A stretch of DNA of 64,000 nucleotides from Pararge aegeria (taxonomy: Eukaryota > Arthropoda > Insecta > Lepidoptera > Nymphalidae): NCBI RefSeq assembly GCF_905163445.1, contig NC_053187.1, forward strand, positions 2,976,001 to 3,040,000, read 5' to 3'. The notes under the pieces were generated by a model that was not told where the DNA came from, ran no database searches, and was given only the letters and a program-made list of their open reading frames with translations. Positions 22,790-33,924 of this stretch are shown one piece after another (position 1 is the first letter of the stretch; each line of letters starts with the position of its first letter). Made by a program: the position numbers and the translations under genes.

Positions 22790-24282
22790 TAATGTATCAA
22801 AAATCTGTCTACGTGCATGTTAGCAGTATACGTGTTAAATTATTACTAGCGAAGTAGCTGGCACAGTCCTTATGACTTCAATGTATGCCAAGAGTTGGCA
22901 TTTGAACATTGCAACAGGAAATTACACTAATTAATGAAATAAAATCCAATTTATGTTTTCCTTATAAATAATGTGGTACTTTAAATCATATTTTATTTCA
23001 TTTAATAAATCGGAACAAGCTGTTTATATTCGGGGTAAATAATTTTAATAATATTTGTTGTTTTAGGAATATTTTTTCCCTCCTCGTTTAGTCGTTAGCA
23101 ATCTGTTTTGTTGTACTCTTACTAGACTCACAAAGGTTGCTCTGTTGTATATTTGCTTCATTAATATTACTTAGTATGTTGGTATATAAAATACAGTTCA
23201 TAATATATTTAGGTAGATGCATCAGAATATTAATGTCTACGTTAGTGAATTATGAAAACCCCTGTAATGTAGTAGTAGTAAAAAGAAAAGTTCGAATACA
23301 GATTGATCGATTCACTTGATGCCACTGTCGCTTAACGCAGAACGTGTTATTTAAAGTTTGTTGACGCTTTTGTTACCGAATAATTCCACTTACCTTATCC
23401 TTATTTTAGGGACGTCAAGGTAAGTCCTATAAAACGGTAATTTTCAAATAGTTTGCTTTATTATGCTTTACGAGATGGTAGTAATTTTACGGATCAAGCA
23501 AAAAATTTAACTCCTCACGTTTACGTTTTCGCTCCCGACTTGAGCTGTCGGTCTTTTATAATATTCGACTTCAAACTGGAGGAGGTTCTATGTATGTTTG
23601 TTTTTTTTATGCCACTCATAATAATGACTTCAATACCTACATGAGTAGTGAGTACACTGTATTGATATCATGTCTTTTATAATTTTTTAATGTCATCTTT
23701 CATTCATTGTCTTATAGTTATGTTATCCATAAATTATGTAGCTCCATCTAGTTTGTTTAAATGGCACTGCCGTACTAACAAGATATAAAATAAATAAATA
23801 ATTAATATGAGAGAGGATAGATGTGCCCAGGTCACCAGTGGAACAACTGTTATACTGTTATTTGTATGTTAATTTGGAATGTGTCCCTTGATAAAGTACA
23901 CTTTCTTTCTCAATGTGAAACAACCCTAAGTGTTGCGAAAAGGGCCGGCTAATGCGACACTGGAAATCACTTATCGCCGTTCTCATTCAATCATGTCAAC
24001 CGATCGCCGGCCATTGTTAGCGTCGCACTCATTGTACAAACAGACTCCCTTCAATACCGCGTCTTGGGGTGCTAGGGTTGTCACCTGCGCAACTTTCCGA
24101 ACGATATAATATGTAACTACTATTTTATAGTACTAATTACTTTCCCATAGATAGCTCGAGAGAAAATATGGCTCGAGAAACGGACTCTGATTCTGTGAAG
24201 AGCAAATCTAGTAACTACTTATATTTTATAGTCGCTATAAGACTGATATAAAAAGCATATATACTAGTTTCGAAATCAGCGG
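22790..24282. other. Unassigned sequence with a CpG-bearing patch
   Basis: Mostly AT-rich without genes. 23940-24065 is richer in G, C and CpG ('ACCGATCGCCGGCCATTG') than its surroundings and belongs to no repeat I recognise. It has no open frame bounded by splice sites. Confidence 0.35.
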
Positions 24283-24362
24283 GAGGAGAGCTGCAGCTTT
24301 GTGGAAAAGCGCTTAGCCGATTACCAGAGTGTTGCAGGTTCAAGTCCTGCAGGTTCCGAAAT
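24283..24362 (+). repeat. tRNA-like sequence, probably SINE head or tRNA pseudogene
   Basis: 'TTGCAGGTTCAAGTCCTGCAGG' forms a T-arm with a B box (GGTTCAAGTCC), preceded by A-box-like 'TGTGGAAAAGCGCTTAGCC'. The 5' acceptor strand pairs poorly with the 3' strand, so I do not call a functional tRNA. Confidence 0.35.
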
Positions 24363-25294
24363 TTTTATATCGATTTTTTAAAAGAGCCTTGTGTTCCGTC
24401 ATTTGCGTTCCTTACTTCTAGCCCGTTCGTGTTAAACGTTAGGCCAGAAAAACTGTTTATATATTTTTAATTGTATATATAAGCTTAGTGTACGCTTAAA
24501 ATGCCTACTATTTTTAGCCGCACAAAACCTATTTGTTGGTTAAAAAAAAGCATCTGTATTACTCGGCTAAAAAAAATCACCTATCTTCATACAAAGCAAT
24601 AGGTACAAACTAAACTTTATAGGGTCATTATAAATAACGCAAAGTCTTATATCTTGGAGTATAAGCCTTATATCCACTTTATAAGGTCCACGTTACGGGC
24701 AAGTGTGATGAAAATAACCTTGGCTAATTAGAGCTTTTTTTTTGTTTTTGTGTGCAGTGAAGCATTTTTAATTGATTCATTTAACACTATTATTGTATAC
24801 AAGAATTGTTGTCACCTGTAAGTTTACCATCAACGCTTATTGCAGTACTATTGGCTGGCTCATTAAGACTTCATTACTTTTATACTTAGTACAAAGTCTT
24901 TGATCATTAAAAAAGATAATTGCGATACACAACAAGTGGCAACCCTAGTAATAAATGGTTTATTCAAGACTCCGTTTCCGTGCCCCTTTAATACAATATG
25001 TTCACGACAAACGCCCGACATAATGTCCTTAAGAAAATACCATAGAAATTATTGTATGACAACGTGTGTATGCGGTGTGTTGTTGCGATGTGCTACCTCC
25101 AGTACTTTCGTTCGCGCTTTTTTATTTAAATGCCGCGGAAACTATTACTTTTCCCGAGAAAAAAAAACCTCCTTTGTCCGTTTACATCTTGTGCGAAATT
25201 TCGCCTAGATCCGGCTTTTCTGTGAAGCAGATAAAGAATATTATTACAGATTTTTTTTAATTCACCGTGAACGGTACTTTTTTTTTTGTTAGGT

Positions 25295-26317
25295 CCACAG
25301 AATTTAGAACATACAGAAACCGTGTACACTACTTATATTGGAGCATCAAAAACCACTCCACTTTAGAATGGTTTCTCGAACAAACGGTTAGTCCCTTCAT
25401 ACTATTTAGCAGTTGGCAGTAATTATTTTACCTCTTATGTTCTAAGCGTTCACTATAAAATAGGAAAATGAGGGAAAATTGTGAACATTCCGCTCGTGTA
25501 AAGTGAGACGTGCGCGGAGCTTTTTCAACGTTTTTGGACACAATTCACTGCGTACAAGAATGGGTGAATGAGGATCTGTATGTTTTTAATTCAATGGTTA
25601 GGCCATTTAACTGGCTGCCCATATTAGTTTGTGCATATAATAAATGCATCAATAAATAAAAATAAAAAGCTTTTGGGCGGGATTTTTAGACAAAAAAATT
25701 AAACGCTAATAAACAAATGGACAAGGTGACTATTGATCTAAATTGTTATGACTACATGTCTTTTCATACAACTACAGTTTTTGACTTGCATGAGTTACAA
25801 GTGTCAAACTATTTAATGTAACACAATACGCCATATTGTCCCGGCAACCTGTACCTACTTTTTGAGTATGGATGCGGTTCAAATGAAATGTTATCTAAAG
25901 GAAAATTGTACCGTATAACATTGTTTATTAATAGATAGATGAGGAAATAAATTACCTACCTACGCATAATGTAATATAGGTTACTACTTTAGGATAAATG
26001 TTTAAACAAAGTATAAACACGTACGACGTAGCTATTTTGGGTGTACTTAAAGCTCGTGATACTTAATACTTTTTAGTATTTGGTAGTAGAGAGAGCTCGC
26101 CTAGATCACAGAATTAAGAAAGTACGGAAACCGTTTACACGACTAATATTGAAGCATCAAAAAGAAAATACAGAAACGTAGTCGTGTACACGACTAATAT
26201 TGAATCATCAAAAACCACTCCACTTTAGTAGTGTTACTCAAACAGGCGATTAGTTACTTTATACCATATACATTTAGCAGTTGACAGTAATTATTTTACC
26301 TCCAAGTTTCTAAACGT
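25295..26317 (+). repeat. Local direct duplication upstream of the PET exon
   Basis: Copy 1 is 25295-25450 and copy 2 is 26106-26317. Both contain 'ATACAGAAACCG/GTACGGAAACCG', 'ACACGACTAATATTG', 'CATCAAAAACCACTCCACTTTAG', 'TTTAGCAGTT' and 'CAGTAATTATTTTACCTC'. Copy 2 has the first 45 bp twice. It ends only 54 bp before the splice acceptor of the exon at 26372, replacing most of the intron end. Confidence 0.75.
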
Positions 26318-26371
26318 TTGTATATAAAATGTTTTTTTTTAAACTTAAAAAGTATCTTCTTTTGTCTGCAG

Positions 26372-26519
26372 GAAGACCTGCAAGTCATGTGGATGCGATC
26401 GCCTGCAGCACTCGGTGTACCATGAAGAGCTGGGCTCGGTACGGGACCGCCTGGGGCTGCGGGAGACCAGGGGCCACATCGCCTACGACAACAGCCCACC
26501 TGGACTAACAGCCAAGCAG
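26372..26519 (+). CDS. Lmpt: PET-LIM protein (testin/Limpet class), exon with N-terminal Cys-rich segment and start of PET
   Basis: Internal exon of a cytoskeletal PET-LIM scaffold protein. It follows a pyrimidine-rich acceptor (TTTTGTCTGCAG) and ends at CAG|GTAAGA. The first base completes a split codon; 49 codons follow, then a phase-0 junction. The peptide opens KTCKSCGCDRLQH, with Cys at 3, 6 and 8 and His at 13, matching the CxxCxC...H segment just before the PET domain in testin and Limpet. Residues 36-49 (AYDNSPPGLTAKQ) correspond to the PET start, where relatives have a Trp-Pro-Pro motif; Trp is replaced here. PET-LIM proteins act at actin-rich junctions, muscle attachments or the cortex (family knowledge). 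Codons are GC-rich compared with the flanks. Upstream exons were not found. Limpet rather than testin is inferred mainly from the next exon. Confidence 0.7.
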
Positions 26520-26799
26520 GTAAGATAGAGTCCTGCGCTACACTCGTGTAAATAAGGACTAAGTGGGCCCATACTTACCCCTCTCATACCTCCCAAGTAT
26601 GTTATATAAAAAAATCGATGAAGCCGTTTCGGAGGACTGACAGTGCAACTAAAAACCACCGTGACACGTGTTTTTTATATAGGTATAAGATTATGTGCTG
26701 TAATTTATAATGTTTTTTTCATAACCTGTTGTAGAAATTATAATGCAGAGCTAGGAATTATATCGCTCAAATGATGTTAAAACTAATTCAATTTCACAA

Positions 26800-27175
26800 T
26801 TAATTTATTTCAAGTTTTTTTTAAGTATTTAAAGCACTTTTGAAACGTGAAGTCTGTTTGTTTGTAGTGACTCTACTACCGGTTTCGAAGGCAGATCCTA
26901 CCGAGAAGAAGCAAGCAAGAAACTCAGTTGCTCTTCATGAACCTCATAAGCCAAAAGTCAAAGTCAAATATTTTTCTATTCAAAAAGGCTAATAGATGGC
27001 ACTTTGCATACATTAGGTACATACAAAATATGTACATAATAGTGAGTAGTGATGGCGATAACTACATTCGTAAACTTAAGACTAAAGCTACGAGGGTACC
27101 AACCGCGCCCTGGTCAAAATAGAAGCCCACAACAAACATACTCGTAGTTCTTTTGTTATCACCATCTCACATCAT
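26800..27175. repeat. Family F (+) next to family E (-) repeats
   Basis: 26800-26930: 'TTTTGAAACGTGAAGTCTGTTTG', 'GTGACTCTACTACCGGTTTCG', 'GAGAAGAAGC'. 26945-27175: 'CAAAAGTCAAAGTCAAATATTTTT', 'GATGGCACTTTGC', 'CTACGAGGGTACCAACCGCGCC', reverse of family E. Confidence 0.65.
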
Positions 27176-27300
27176 TAGTGAGATGCATAGAGCAATAGGT
27201 CATAATTTTTTGTTACAACTATCTTGTTAGCGGTGGAATCGGAGCGGAAATTATATCTAATGAATACCAATTAATTACTTTTACTAAGTAATTCAGAATA

Positions 27301-27585
27301 TCCCTATCCCTACTAATATTATAAATGTGAATGTAAGTTTGTTTGTTACGCTTTCACGCAAAAACACGAAACTTTGTACACATATTTCTGAAGGTATTAG
27401 AAGTAATATAGGATGCTTCTTATCCCGAAATTAAGCTCAGTTCTCTTGGGAGAGGGAACGAAAGTGTTTGACCATTTTACACCAGGCTTAGATATCCTAA
27501 ATACATAAAGTGTTGCCACATTTACGAGGCACATGTCTTTTGAAAAACAAAAACAAAAGCGGACGAAGTCGCGGGCAACAGCTAG
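27301..27585 (+). mobile_element. Complete short Helitron in the PET-LIM intron
   Basis: Begins TCCCTATCCCTACTAATATT and ends GCGGGCAACAGCTAG, with host A at 27300 and T at 27586. It carries the family's 'GTTTGTTACGCTTTCACGC' and 'CTTGGGAGAGGGAACG' blocks. At 285 bp it is an internally deleted, non-autonomous copy and the cleanest member in the window. Confidence 0.85.
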
Positions 27586-27589
27586 TTAT

Positions 27590-27852
27590 AAAATAAATAA
27601 ATATACTACGACACTTCACACATCGCCATCTAGCCCCAAAAAAAGCATAGCTTGTGTTATGAGTACTAAGAAGCCTGATGAATATTTTTATGAACTATAT
27701 ACATAAATACTTAGAATATCTATATATAAAAACACCCAGACACTGAAAAACATTCATGCTCATCACACAAAGTTTCCAATAGTGGGAATCGAACCCACGG
27801 CCTTGGGCTCAGAAAGCAGAGTCGCTTTAAACTGCGCCAATCGGCCGTCAAA
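27590..27852 (-). mobile_element. SINE family A
   Basis: Tail 'ATACTACGACACTTCACACATCGCC', body 'ACACTGAAAAACATTCATGC', head 'GGGAATCGAACCCACGGCCTTGG...AAACTGCGCCAATCGGCCGTC'. It directly follows the Helitron. A 95-codon frame here is SINE sequence. Confidence 0.8.
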
Positions 27853-27869
27853 GTTATTATATAGTAGTA

Positions 27870-28010
27870 GTAGAGCTTTTTGTGACAGAGCTACTGCCGC
27901 TAAGCAGCATTGTTGCAATGCTGTGTTCCGGTCTGAAGTTCGTGGTTGCCGCTTTAATTACAGGTATATGAGGCTTCACATCTACGCCTTAAATTGCATG
28001 CCCTGTGAAG
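27870..28010 (+). repeat. Family D repeat, reference copy
   Basis: 'TTTTTGTGACAGAGC', 'GCCGCTAAGCAGCATTGTTGC', 'TGTTCCGGTCTGAAGTTCGTGG', 'AATTACAGGTATATGAGGCTT', 'TGTGAAGTGTTGCT'. It has no second palindromic arm. Confidence 0.7.
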
Positions 28011-28396
28011 TGTTGCTATGTTCATCTGCTTGGTCTGTCGATTATAAAAATGAAAATGTCCATAAATAAAAAAGTAATATTCCTAGAATACATTTAAATT
28101 CACGTTTTTGGTAAAAGACAGAATTTCTTACTGTTACGTCCATTTCTCATGAACCTGAATTCGATGTCATAATAATCTTACCAGAATCGACCCAAGTCAA
28201 CACTGATATTTACTTATCACTACAAATTAGTAAATCTTACACCGACGCCGAAACTATTCTGAATATTTACCATATCGAAACTCTGATTATACCAAATACA
28301 TTGTAAGCCAAACAACATATAAATTAACGTCTAAATTTCTATATTTACACCATATTTCAGAGCATCGCTAACTGTAATTAATTTAATCTTTCGCAG

Positions 28397-28613
28397 ACTG
28401 AACTATATTGGTCCGCTTTGGCCGAACGAGCGCCCAACTCCGTTGGCGGCGCCACCGGACCTGCCGCCTGGCGCGCGTGGCGTACCAGAGCTTTAGCTTA
28501 CCAGCTGCCGAGGCAGGACCTGTCGCTGACGCAATGCAAGAACATAGATGAGCCCCATCGGAAACAGTTTGAGGACTTCGTCGCCGCCCGTAATGAAATA
28601 GCGTTAGATATCG
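28397..28613 (+). CDS. Lmpt: PET-LIM protein, PET domain exon
   Basis: Second visible exon, 72 codons plus one base (phase 1), acceptor CTTTCGCAG and donor ATCG|GTAAGT. It carries the body of the PET domain, a protein-protein and membrane-contact module. 'LYWSALAERAP' aligns with the 'YMQMLP' helix of relatives. 'LAYQLPRQDLSLTQCK' is the most typical PET block. The exon ends 'FEDFVAARNEIALDI', a stretch I associate with Limpet rather than testin, whose equivalent is quite different. Between them, 'VGGATGPAAWRAWRTR' replaces the usual GSxGxxYRxxQL pattern: the Gly/Ser-rich turn is altered and two Trp are added. The reading frame is clean and GC-rich, so I regard it as functional but diverged. 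Confidence 0.75.
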
Positions 28614-28734
28614 GTAAGTAAATCAGCGCCATCTAGCGTGCAGTAGAACAATTATTAGTGTTTAAAACAAACTGGTAAGTAAATAGAAGAAGGTAAAGGT
28701 AAAAGTGACAAAATTAAAACTTAGTAGTATTGCA

Positions 28735-28870
28735 GCTTTCTGTGAGAGATTTCTTCCGGGGAAGTACCTGCCGACATCTAGCATTGCTGTGTTTCGGTTT
28801 GAAGGGATGGTCGCCCTCCGTTAAAAGGCAATGATTATTCCACATATCACCAGGTCATAGGTCATAGGCC
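28735..28870 (+). repeat. Degenerate family D repeat in intron
   Basis: 'GAGATTTCTTCCGGGGAAGTAC', 'GACATCTAGCATTGCTGTG', 'TTTCGGTTTGAAGGGATGG' follow family D with many changes. It lies in the 340-bp intron 28614-28953. Confidence 0.45.
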
Positions 28871-28953
28871 ATCTACTTGGTCCGTTAACTATTACCCACT
28901 ATAAAAAAGTTGCGGTCATTGAACATATCAACAGGTAACTTGTTTTTTTTCAG

Positions 28954-29057
28954 GAAATGCCTGCCAACACCATGGTCCTTCCGTTGAGTGTATGGGTTGC
29001 AATAAGGGAATTCGTAATGGAAACATCGCTATTCAAGCTCCAAGAATTAGCGAAGAG
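28954..29057 (+). CDS. Lmpt: PET-LIM protein, first half of LIM1
   Basis: Third visible exon, acceptor TTTTTTTTCAG, donor GAG|GTATTT, phase 1 to phase 0. It encodes the first zinc-ligand pair of LIM1: CMGC at residues 12-15 of the exon, followed by 'NKGIRNGNIAIQAPRISEE'. The 22 residues between the second Cys and the His in the next exon fall within the LIM spacing of 16-23. An upstream 'ACQHH' adds another Cys and two His that could confuse motif tools, but the CMGC pair fits the spacing. The exon follows the PET exon without a linker of the length seen in some relatives. Confidence 0.75.
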
Positions 29058-29226
29058 GTATTTTTAATCAAATTTAACCTCACTCTACTAACGCCATCTA
29101 TTGACACATTTTAAAACCTAGTGCAACACATTATCTAAAGATGATGTATAGATGGCGTTATTTGGTATAGCCTCAATTCAGCTACTTGACGCTAGATGGC
29201 ATTAATGTTTTTAATTTTGTTTTAAG

Positions 29227-29370
29227 GCATTCTTTCACCCAGCGTGCTTTACATGCTCCGAATGCGACGAGCTTCTCGTCGAACTTTCCTATTGTGCCTT
29301 GGATGGACGCCTATATTGTGTTCGACATTATGGGGAAAGGTTGAAGCCGAGATGCCATTCCTGTGATGAG
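29227..29370 (+). CDS. Lmpt: PET-LIM protein, second half of LIM1 and start of LIM2
   Basis: Fourth visible exon, 48 codons, acceptor TTTTAAG, donor GAG|GTAAGT, phase 0 at both ends. Zinc ligands of LIM1 are His4, Cys7, Cys10, Cys13, Cys31 and His34 of the exon (HPACFTCSEC ... YCVRHY), with 17 residues between Cys13 and Cys31. With the CMGC of the previous exon this gives a complete eight-ligand LIM domain. 'LKPRCHSCDE' ends the exon and contributes the first CxxC of LIM2, so at least one further exon must exist. I could not recognise it in the following 34 kb. LIM domains bind partner proteins, commonly at actin structures. A LINE remnant starts about 55 bp after the donor. Confidence 0.8.
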
Positions 29371-29424
29371 GTAAGTTTAAACAAAGTTACGTAAAATTAA
29401 GGCTCCTTACAGGATGGCACTTAC

Positions 29425-29935
29425 AGGATCTTAAAAGTCAAGTCTAAAAGTCTGCCAAGTACCAGCTTGAAGCTTTAGATTCGGTGGATCGTCGCGCCAG
29501 TAGAATTATAGGCGACAATTCGTTAACACAGTCGAAACTACATAGTCTCCAGCACCGACGCAATGTTGCTTGTTTATCGGTTTTTACCGGATATACTTCG
29601 GTGAGTGTGCTCAGGAACTTCACAATCTTGTTCCTCCTTCCTCGTTCTACCACAGAACAGCGAGACACCGAGAGCGGTGGCATCCTTATGTGGTTGATAT
29701 TCCATCAACACGCACGAAACGTTTTTATCCACGTTTCTGATACGTGCCGCTAAGATGTGGAACGCCCTCCCGGCAACTGTGTTTCCTGCCACGTGTAATA
29801 TGAGTACTTACCTTCAAGGCTAGAGTGACTAGGTTTTTTCTAGGCAAGCGTGCTCCAACCTAGACCTCATCATTGCTTTCTAACGGGCATGATTGTCGTC
29901 AAACGCTGGCCTATCGTTAATTAAAAAAAAGCATA
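29425..29935 (+). mobile_element. LINE (Jockey/CR1-like) RT C-terminal remnant
   Basis: 'LEALDSVDRRASRIIGDN' followed by 'LHSLQHRRNVACLSVF' is the C-terminal tail typical of insect non-LTR reverse transcriptases, with 'DIPSTRTKRF', 'MWNALPATVFPAT' and 'TFKARVTRFFLGKRAPT' in shifted frames to about 29850. Frameshifts near 29580 and in the last third make it dead. It lies in sense orientation in the intron after the LIM exon. Confidence 0.75.
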
Positions 29936-29939
29936 TCTA

Positions 29940-31440
29940 TATATAGTATATAGTATAGTTCCATACTGCTAGACCTTTAAAAAGGAGTCATTACGCGACA
30001 TTTGTGGCTCGGGCATCGGGCTTTGAGCCGGTCGCGTCCGGAGCTCATATTAGGTGATATTTTGAAATCGACTCCATAGTTTTTACGGAAATCGCAGCAC
30101 CTTTTTTTCCATAGAACTCTCAAAAATAATTCCAAAGAAACTAGGTTATTTTTCATTTCACTAAAAAACGTTCTAAAGGGAAAACGGCATAGAGTTTTCC
30201 TTATCTATGTGATCGCTTTTATTCGATTATAACGTGCATTTACAATTTTAATCTTTATTTATTTAGTATTTACTTTGTATTTTGGCATATCTTAGTCCAG
30301 CTTTATTTTATTAATTTTTCATCATATTTATAGAATGGTCACTAGTGACTACCCACTTTGGTATCACATGATTGTTTGAGAGCCAAATAGCTGAGGAAAT
30401 CAATGTTTGACTCATAAATGACGATTAATTAATAATGTATGTGTGTTCACCTTGTTACTTACCGCGAACACCTATTTAGTATGTCTTGATCTATCCCGTA
30501 CAAACTAGAGTGCATTTTAAATCATTCCGATGCAGTAAACACATACATGAATGAAATGGTTTCGGATTCGGCAGGCTACTACCCCAACGCGAGTAATTGC
30601 ACCATAGATTATTGTAGAACAAGAGAGTTATACTAAAATAGTTAACTACTCAACACTGTGATATAACAGGTGTATATGGAAAAAGGGCAAAATACCTACG
30701 AAGGTCGACGCAATCTATAAATTTTACGAGGACAATGCTACCCTTTGATACCGTGCCATATTTCAAACTCTTTAAAGGTCGCCTGGTATTTTATACCGTT
30801 TGACGTTCTTGCAAATTAAACTCTGCTCTTAAAATTGTTTTGATAATGCAGTTTTACCCCATCTGTCTCTCAAAAACAACTCTTAACTCTCGGGTTCTTG
30901 AAATCTACGTTAAGCCTGCGCCCCGGAGAGCACGTTCAGCTGTCAGTTTCGGTTATTAAAACTAACGTGTAACAATAAATATTCTTAGCATATCTGATGG
31001 CTTCATAAAAAGAGATATATCACAGATCAGATATATCAGATATTATAATCACAGATCTCGTGAAACGCGTAATTAATTTCAAGTAATGGGACTACTTACA
31101 GGTGCCTCATATTAATTATATCTGATGACTAGCGCTGCCCCGCTTCTTTATCGATGTACGAGGCAACCTTAAAAAATAGACATGCTTTGACGCATCTTTT
31201 TTTTAGAACTTTTAAAGAGGAACAATTCCGCCATACTTTGTTTTGACGTTTTTGACATCGTTTGAGCATCGCAAGCCTCGGAAGCTCTCAAAGAAATATT
31301 TTTTCCTCCTTAAACATTTTTAAGTGATGCTCCATACCTATTAGTCGGAGCGTAATGTATATTGCCTATGGACTTCCCCGTTAAATAGACTATCCAACAC
31401 AATTTTTTTTTCCAATTCGAACCATTAGTCCCTGAGATTA
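29940..31440. other. Unassigned intronic or intergenic sequence
   Basis: No exon with LIM zinc-ligand spacing found. Around 31015-31060 a short tandem motif 'CACAGATCAGATATATCAGA' is repeated imperfectly. Otherwise AT-rich and featureless. Confidence 0.4.
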
Positions 31441-31449
31441 ACGCTTTCA

Positions 31450-31710
31450 ATAATAAATAATAATAATAAATAAATATACTACGACAATACACACACCGCC
31501 ATCTAGTCCCAAAGTAAGCGTAGCTTGTGTTATGGACCCTAAGATAACTGATGAATATTTTTCATAATTTACATAATATACAAAAAACACCCAGACACTG
31601 AAAAACATTCATGTTCTTCACACAAACATTTTCCAGTTGTGGGAATCGAACCCACGGCCTTGGACTCAGAAAGCAGGGTCGCTGCCCACTGCGCCAATCG
31701 GCCGTCAAAT
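31450..31710 (-). mobile_element. SINE family A
   Basis: Full plan in reverse: 'TACTACGACAATACACACACCGCC', 'AAGTAAGCGTAGCTTGTG', 'CACTGAAAAACATTCATG', 'GGAATCGAACCCACGGCC', 'CCACTGCGCCAATCGGCCG'. Confidence 0.8.
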
Positions 31711-31719
31711 TCAATCAAA

Positions 31720-32160
31720 CAACTCTTCAGCTTTATAATATTAGTATAGATATAATAATAATAATAAATAAATAAATATTTAGTAACCACAATAAATAAA
31801 TTACAACACTACAACAAGAGGACAGAGAAAAAGAAAAAAATATATATAAAATAATTTAGGCGTATGTTACTTCGTTGTGGTCAACGGGTCACCTACTCAG
31901 CTCTGTGCCGAAGCACCATGGCAGTAAATGCCAAGGAATACTACATATAGAGACTTTTAAGACAAAACATTAGTCTTTATAAACAAAAAGTGTACTTATT
32001 ATGGTCGTAAACTAGTGACATCTGCATATAGTCTGCGAGAGGTACATACGTCATTCTATTTATTTGATTATCTCTAAAATATAATTTTTATTAATACATA
32101 ACTATAACCTAAAATAAACTATTTAAAAACTAAATACGTCATTTATATAGTTGAGTATGT
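31720..32160. other. AT-rich sequence, nothing recognised
   Basis: Simple A/T repeats flank a short unassigned stretch. No gene. Confidence 0.4.
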
Positions 32161-32164
32161 TTTT

Positions 32165-32425
32165 TTTAATAAATAAACTACGTCAAGACACACATCGCCA
32201 TCTAGCCCCAAAGTAAGTGTAGCTTGTGTTTTGGGTACTGAGATGACTGATGAATATTTTTATGAATAATATACATAAATACTCATAATACACAGATAAA
32301 CTCCCAGACACTGAAATACATTCATGTTCATCTCGCAAAGATTTTACTTTTGTGGGAATAATTTCCTGTCGAACCCACAGTTGTGCTCAGAAAGGGTCGC
32401 TGCCGACTGCGCCAATCGGCCGGCC
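32165..32425 (-). mobile_element. SINE family A
   Basis: 'ACTACGTCAAGACACACATCGCC', 'AAGTAAGTGTAGCTTGTG', 'ACACTGAAATACATTCATG' and 'ACTGCGCCAATCGGCCGG', with an extra insertion inside the tRNA-like head near 32360. Confidence 0.75.
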
Positions 32426-33177
32426 CTATTTATATACATGATTACTAAGGTAATTTTGGACGTCTCATCTGCCCAGCTTAGTGATTATGGGCGAACTCTC
32501 CTTTTGCCTCGAAGAGATCTTTAGTCCAGCAGTGCACATCTATGGGCTGTTGAAAAGTGGGGTATACTATGACGTATTTAAAGTACGTATTCTAAAACAT
32601 TGTTTATTGCACTTCTTATTTATTTATTGTTTTTATTTAAACATCTTCATTGCGTAGTAAAGGAGAAATTAAAAATATACTTAAAAAAAAATTAAAAGCA
32701 AAAGGCGACCTTATCTAAAAGTGATCTCTGCCAGGTAACCTTAACGATAGTACACAATAATACATGAGAGACGGGAAATCGCAATTACAATAAACAATAC
32801 ATAAATTTACACACTAACTACTACACAAATGTACATACTACTAATAAATAATATAATAAATACTTCTCTACTTTATAACGCCTATAAATAATTATGAATC
32901 ATGGTGTAATTGCATCGCGCGATCGTTTGCCCAAAACGTCAGCAGCTATCTGTGGAAAGTTGACCCAGATGGGAAATTAGCGCTTTTAATAACAGTAACT
33001 TCTAACACACAGACATACCATCTTATACCCTACTAGCGGTTCCCTGCGACTTCGTCTGCGCACAATTTTTGAACCCCAAATCTCCGCTATTGCAAATATC
33101 TCACTGGTAGATTAATGAAAAAAGTACCAATTTTTTTTTTCCATGATTAAAATATAATGTGCTTCAAATACTAGACG
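32426..33177. other. Unassigned sequence with a Helitron end
   Basis: 33040-33062 ('CTAGCGGTTCCCTGCGACTTCG' read forward) is the reverse of a Helitron 3' end. 32690-32740 has a faint LINE-tail resemblance. No gene. Confidence 0.45.
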
Positions 33178-33722
33178 TTTGGCGCAGTAGGCATAGACCC
33201 TGCTTCATGAGTCCAAAGCTGTTTCGATTCCTACTACTGGAAAATATTTGTGTTATGAAACATGAACGTTTTTCAGTGTCTGGGTGTTTATGAGTGAACA
33301 TAACAAATTAAAAGTAAAAATTTAACAAAAGGTACACAATTTGGCGGCCTTATCGCTACATAGCGATCTCTTCCAGGCAACCAAAGGCGTTAAAAACAGC
33401 TCAAGAAGAGAGGTGTTTATCTGTATATTATAAATTTATTATAGTGTAAATGAAAAATATAAATGAAATGAACATACACTTTATTGTACACCTAACAGAA
33501 ATGAAATTATAAACAAAAGCAACACTAAATAAATGGTACAATGGGCGGCCTTATCGCTAAAAAGAGATCTCTGCCAGGCAACCCAACAAAGGAAAGGAAA
33601 AAAAAACACAGACAGTGTACTCTATATAGTGTGTATCTTAGTACCCATACCACAAGCTACACTTTGGGCTAGATTGCGATGTGTGTACTGTCGTACTATA
33701 TTTATTTGTTTATTTAGTTATT
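33178..33722. mobile_element. SINE family A broken by LINE 3' tails
   Basis: 33178-33298 is a SINE A head and body (+), stopping at 'GTCTGGGTGTTTATGA'. 33300-33395 and 33465-33600 are two LINE 3' tails in reverse ('GGCGGCCTTATCGCTACATAG', 'CAGGCAACCAAAGGCG'). 33636-33722 resumes with a SINE A tail ('CACAAGCTACACTTTGGGC'). It reads as nested insertion. Confidence 0.65.
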
Positions 33723-33924
33723 AAGACACACGGCAGTGTGTCAGCCAAAGTTCCAGCCAAGAATAAGGAACTGGCGACGTTATTTATTTACTTAGTCGAG
33801 GAAGTTTCTTGCAGGAGGTTTGAGATCAGCAGAGCAATCATTTTTCTTTAATGACATTGTATTTAAATTTATTTTCGGTAACCGGATCAAAACTTTTTGT
33901 CATAAATCGACCATATCGGATAAA

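Larger units (their letters stand above)
26520..28396 (+). other. Intron of the PET-LIM gene, filled with repeats
   Basis: GT at 26520-26521, AG at 28395-28396 (CTTTCGCAG). Inside are repeats F (26800-26930), E (26955-27175), a Helitron, a SINE A and a family D element. No additional exon was seen. Confidence 0.75.

Noticed and set aside
24283..24362. Functional tRNA gene
   Set aside because: B box and T-arm are good, but acceptor-stem pairing fails, so I list it only as tRNA-like.
26296..26499. Minus-strand 67-codon frame rich in Arg/Pro/Gly
   Set aside because: Antisense shadow of the GC-rich PET-LIM exon at 26372-26519.
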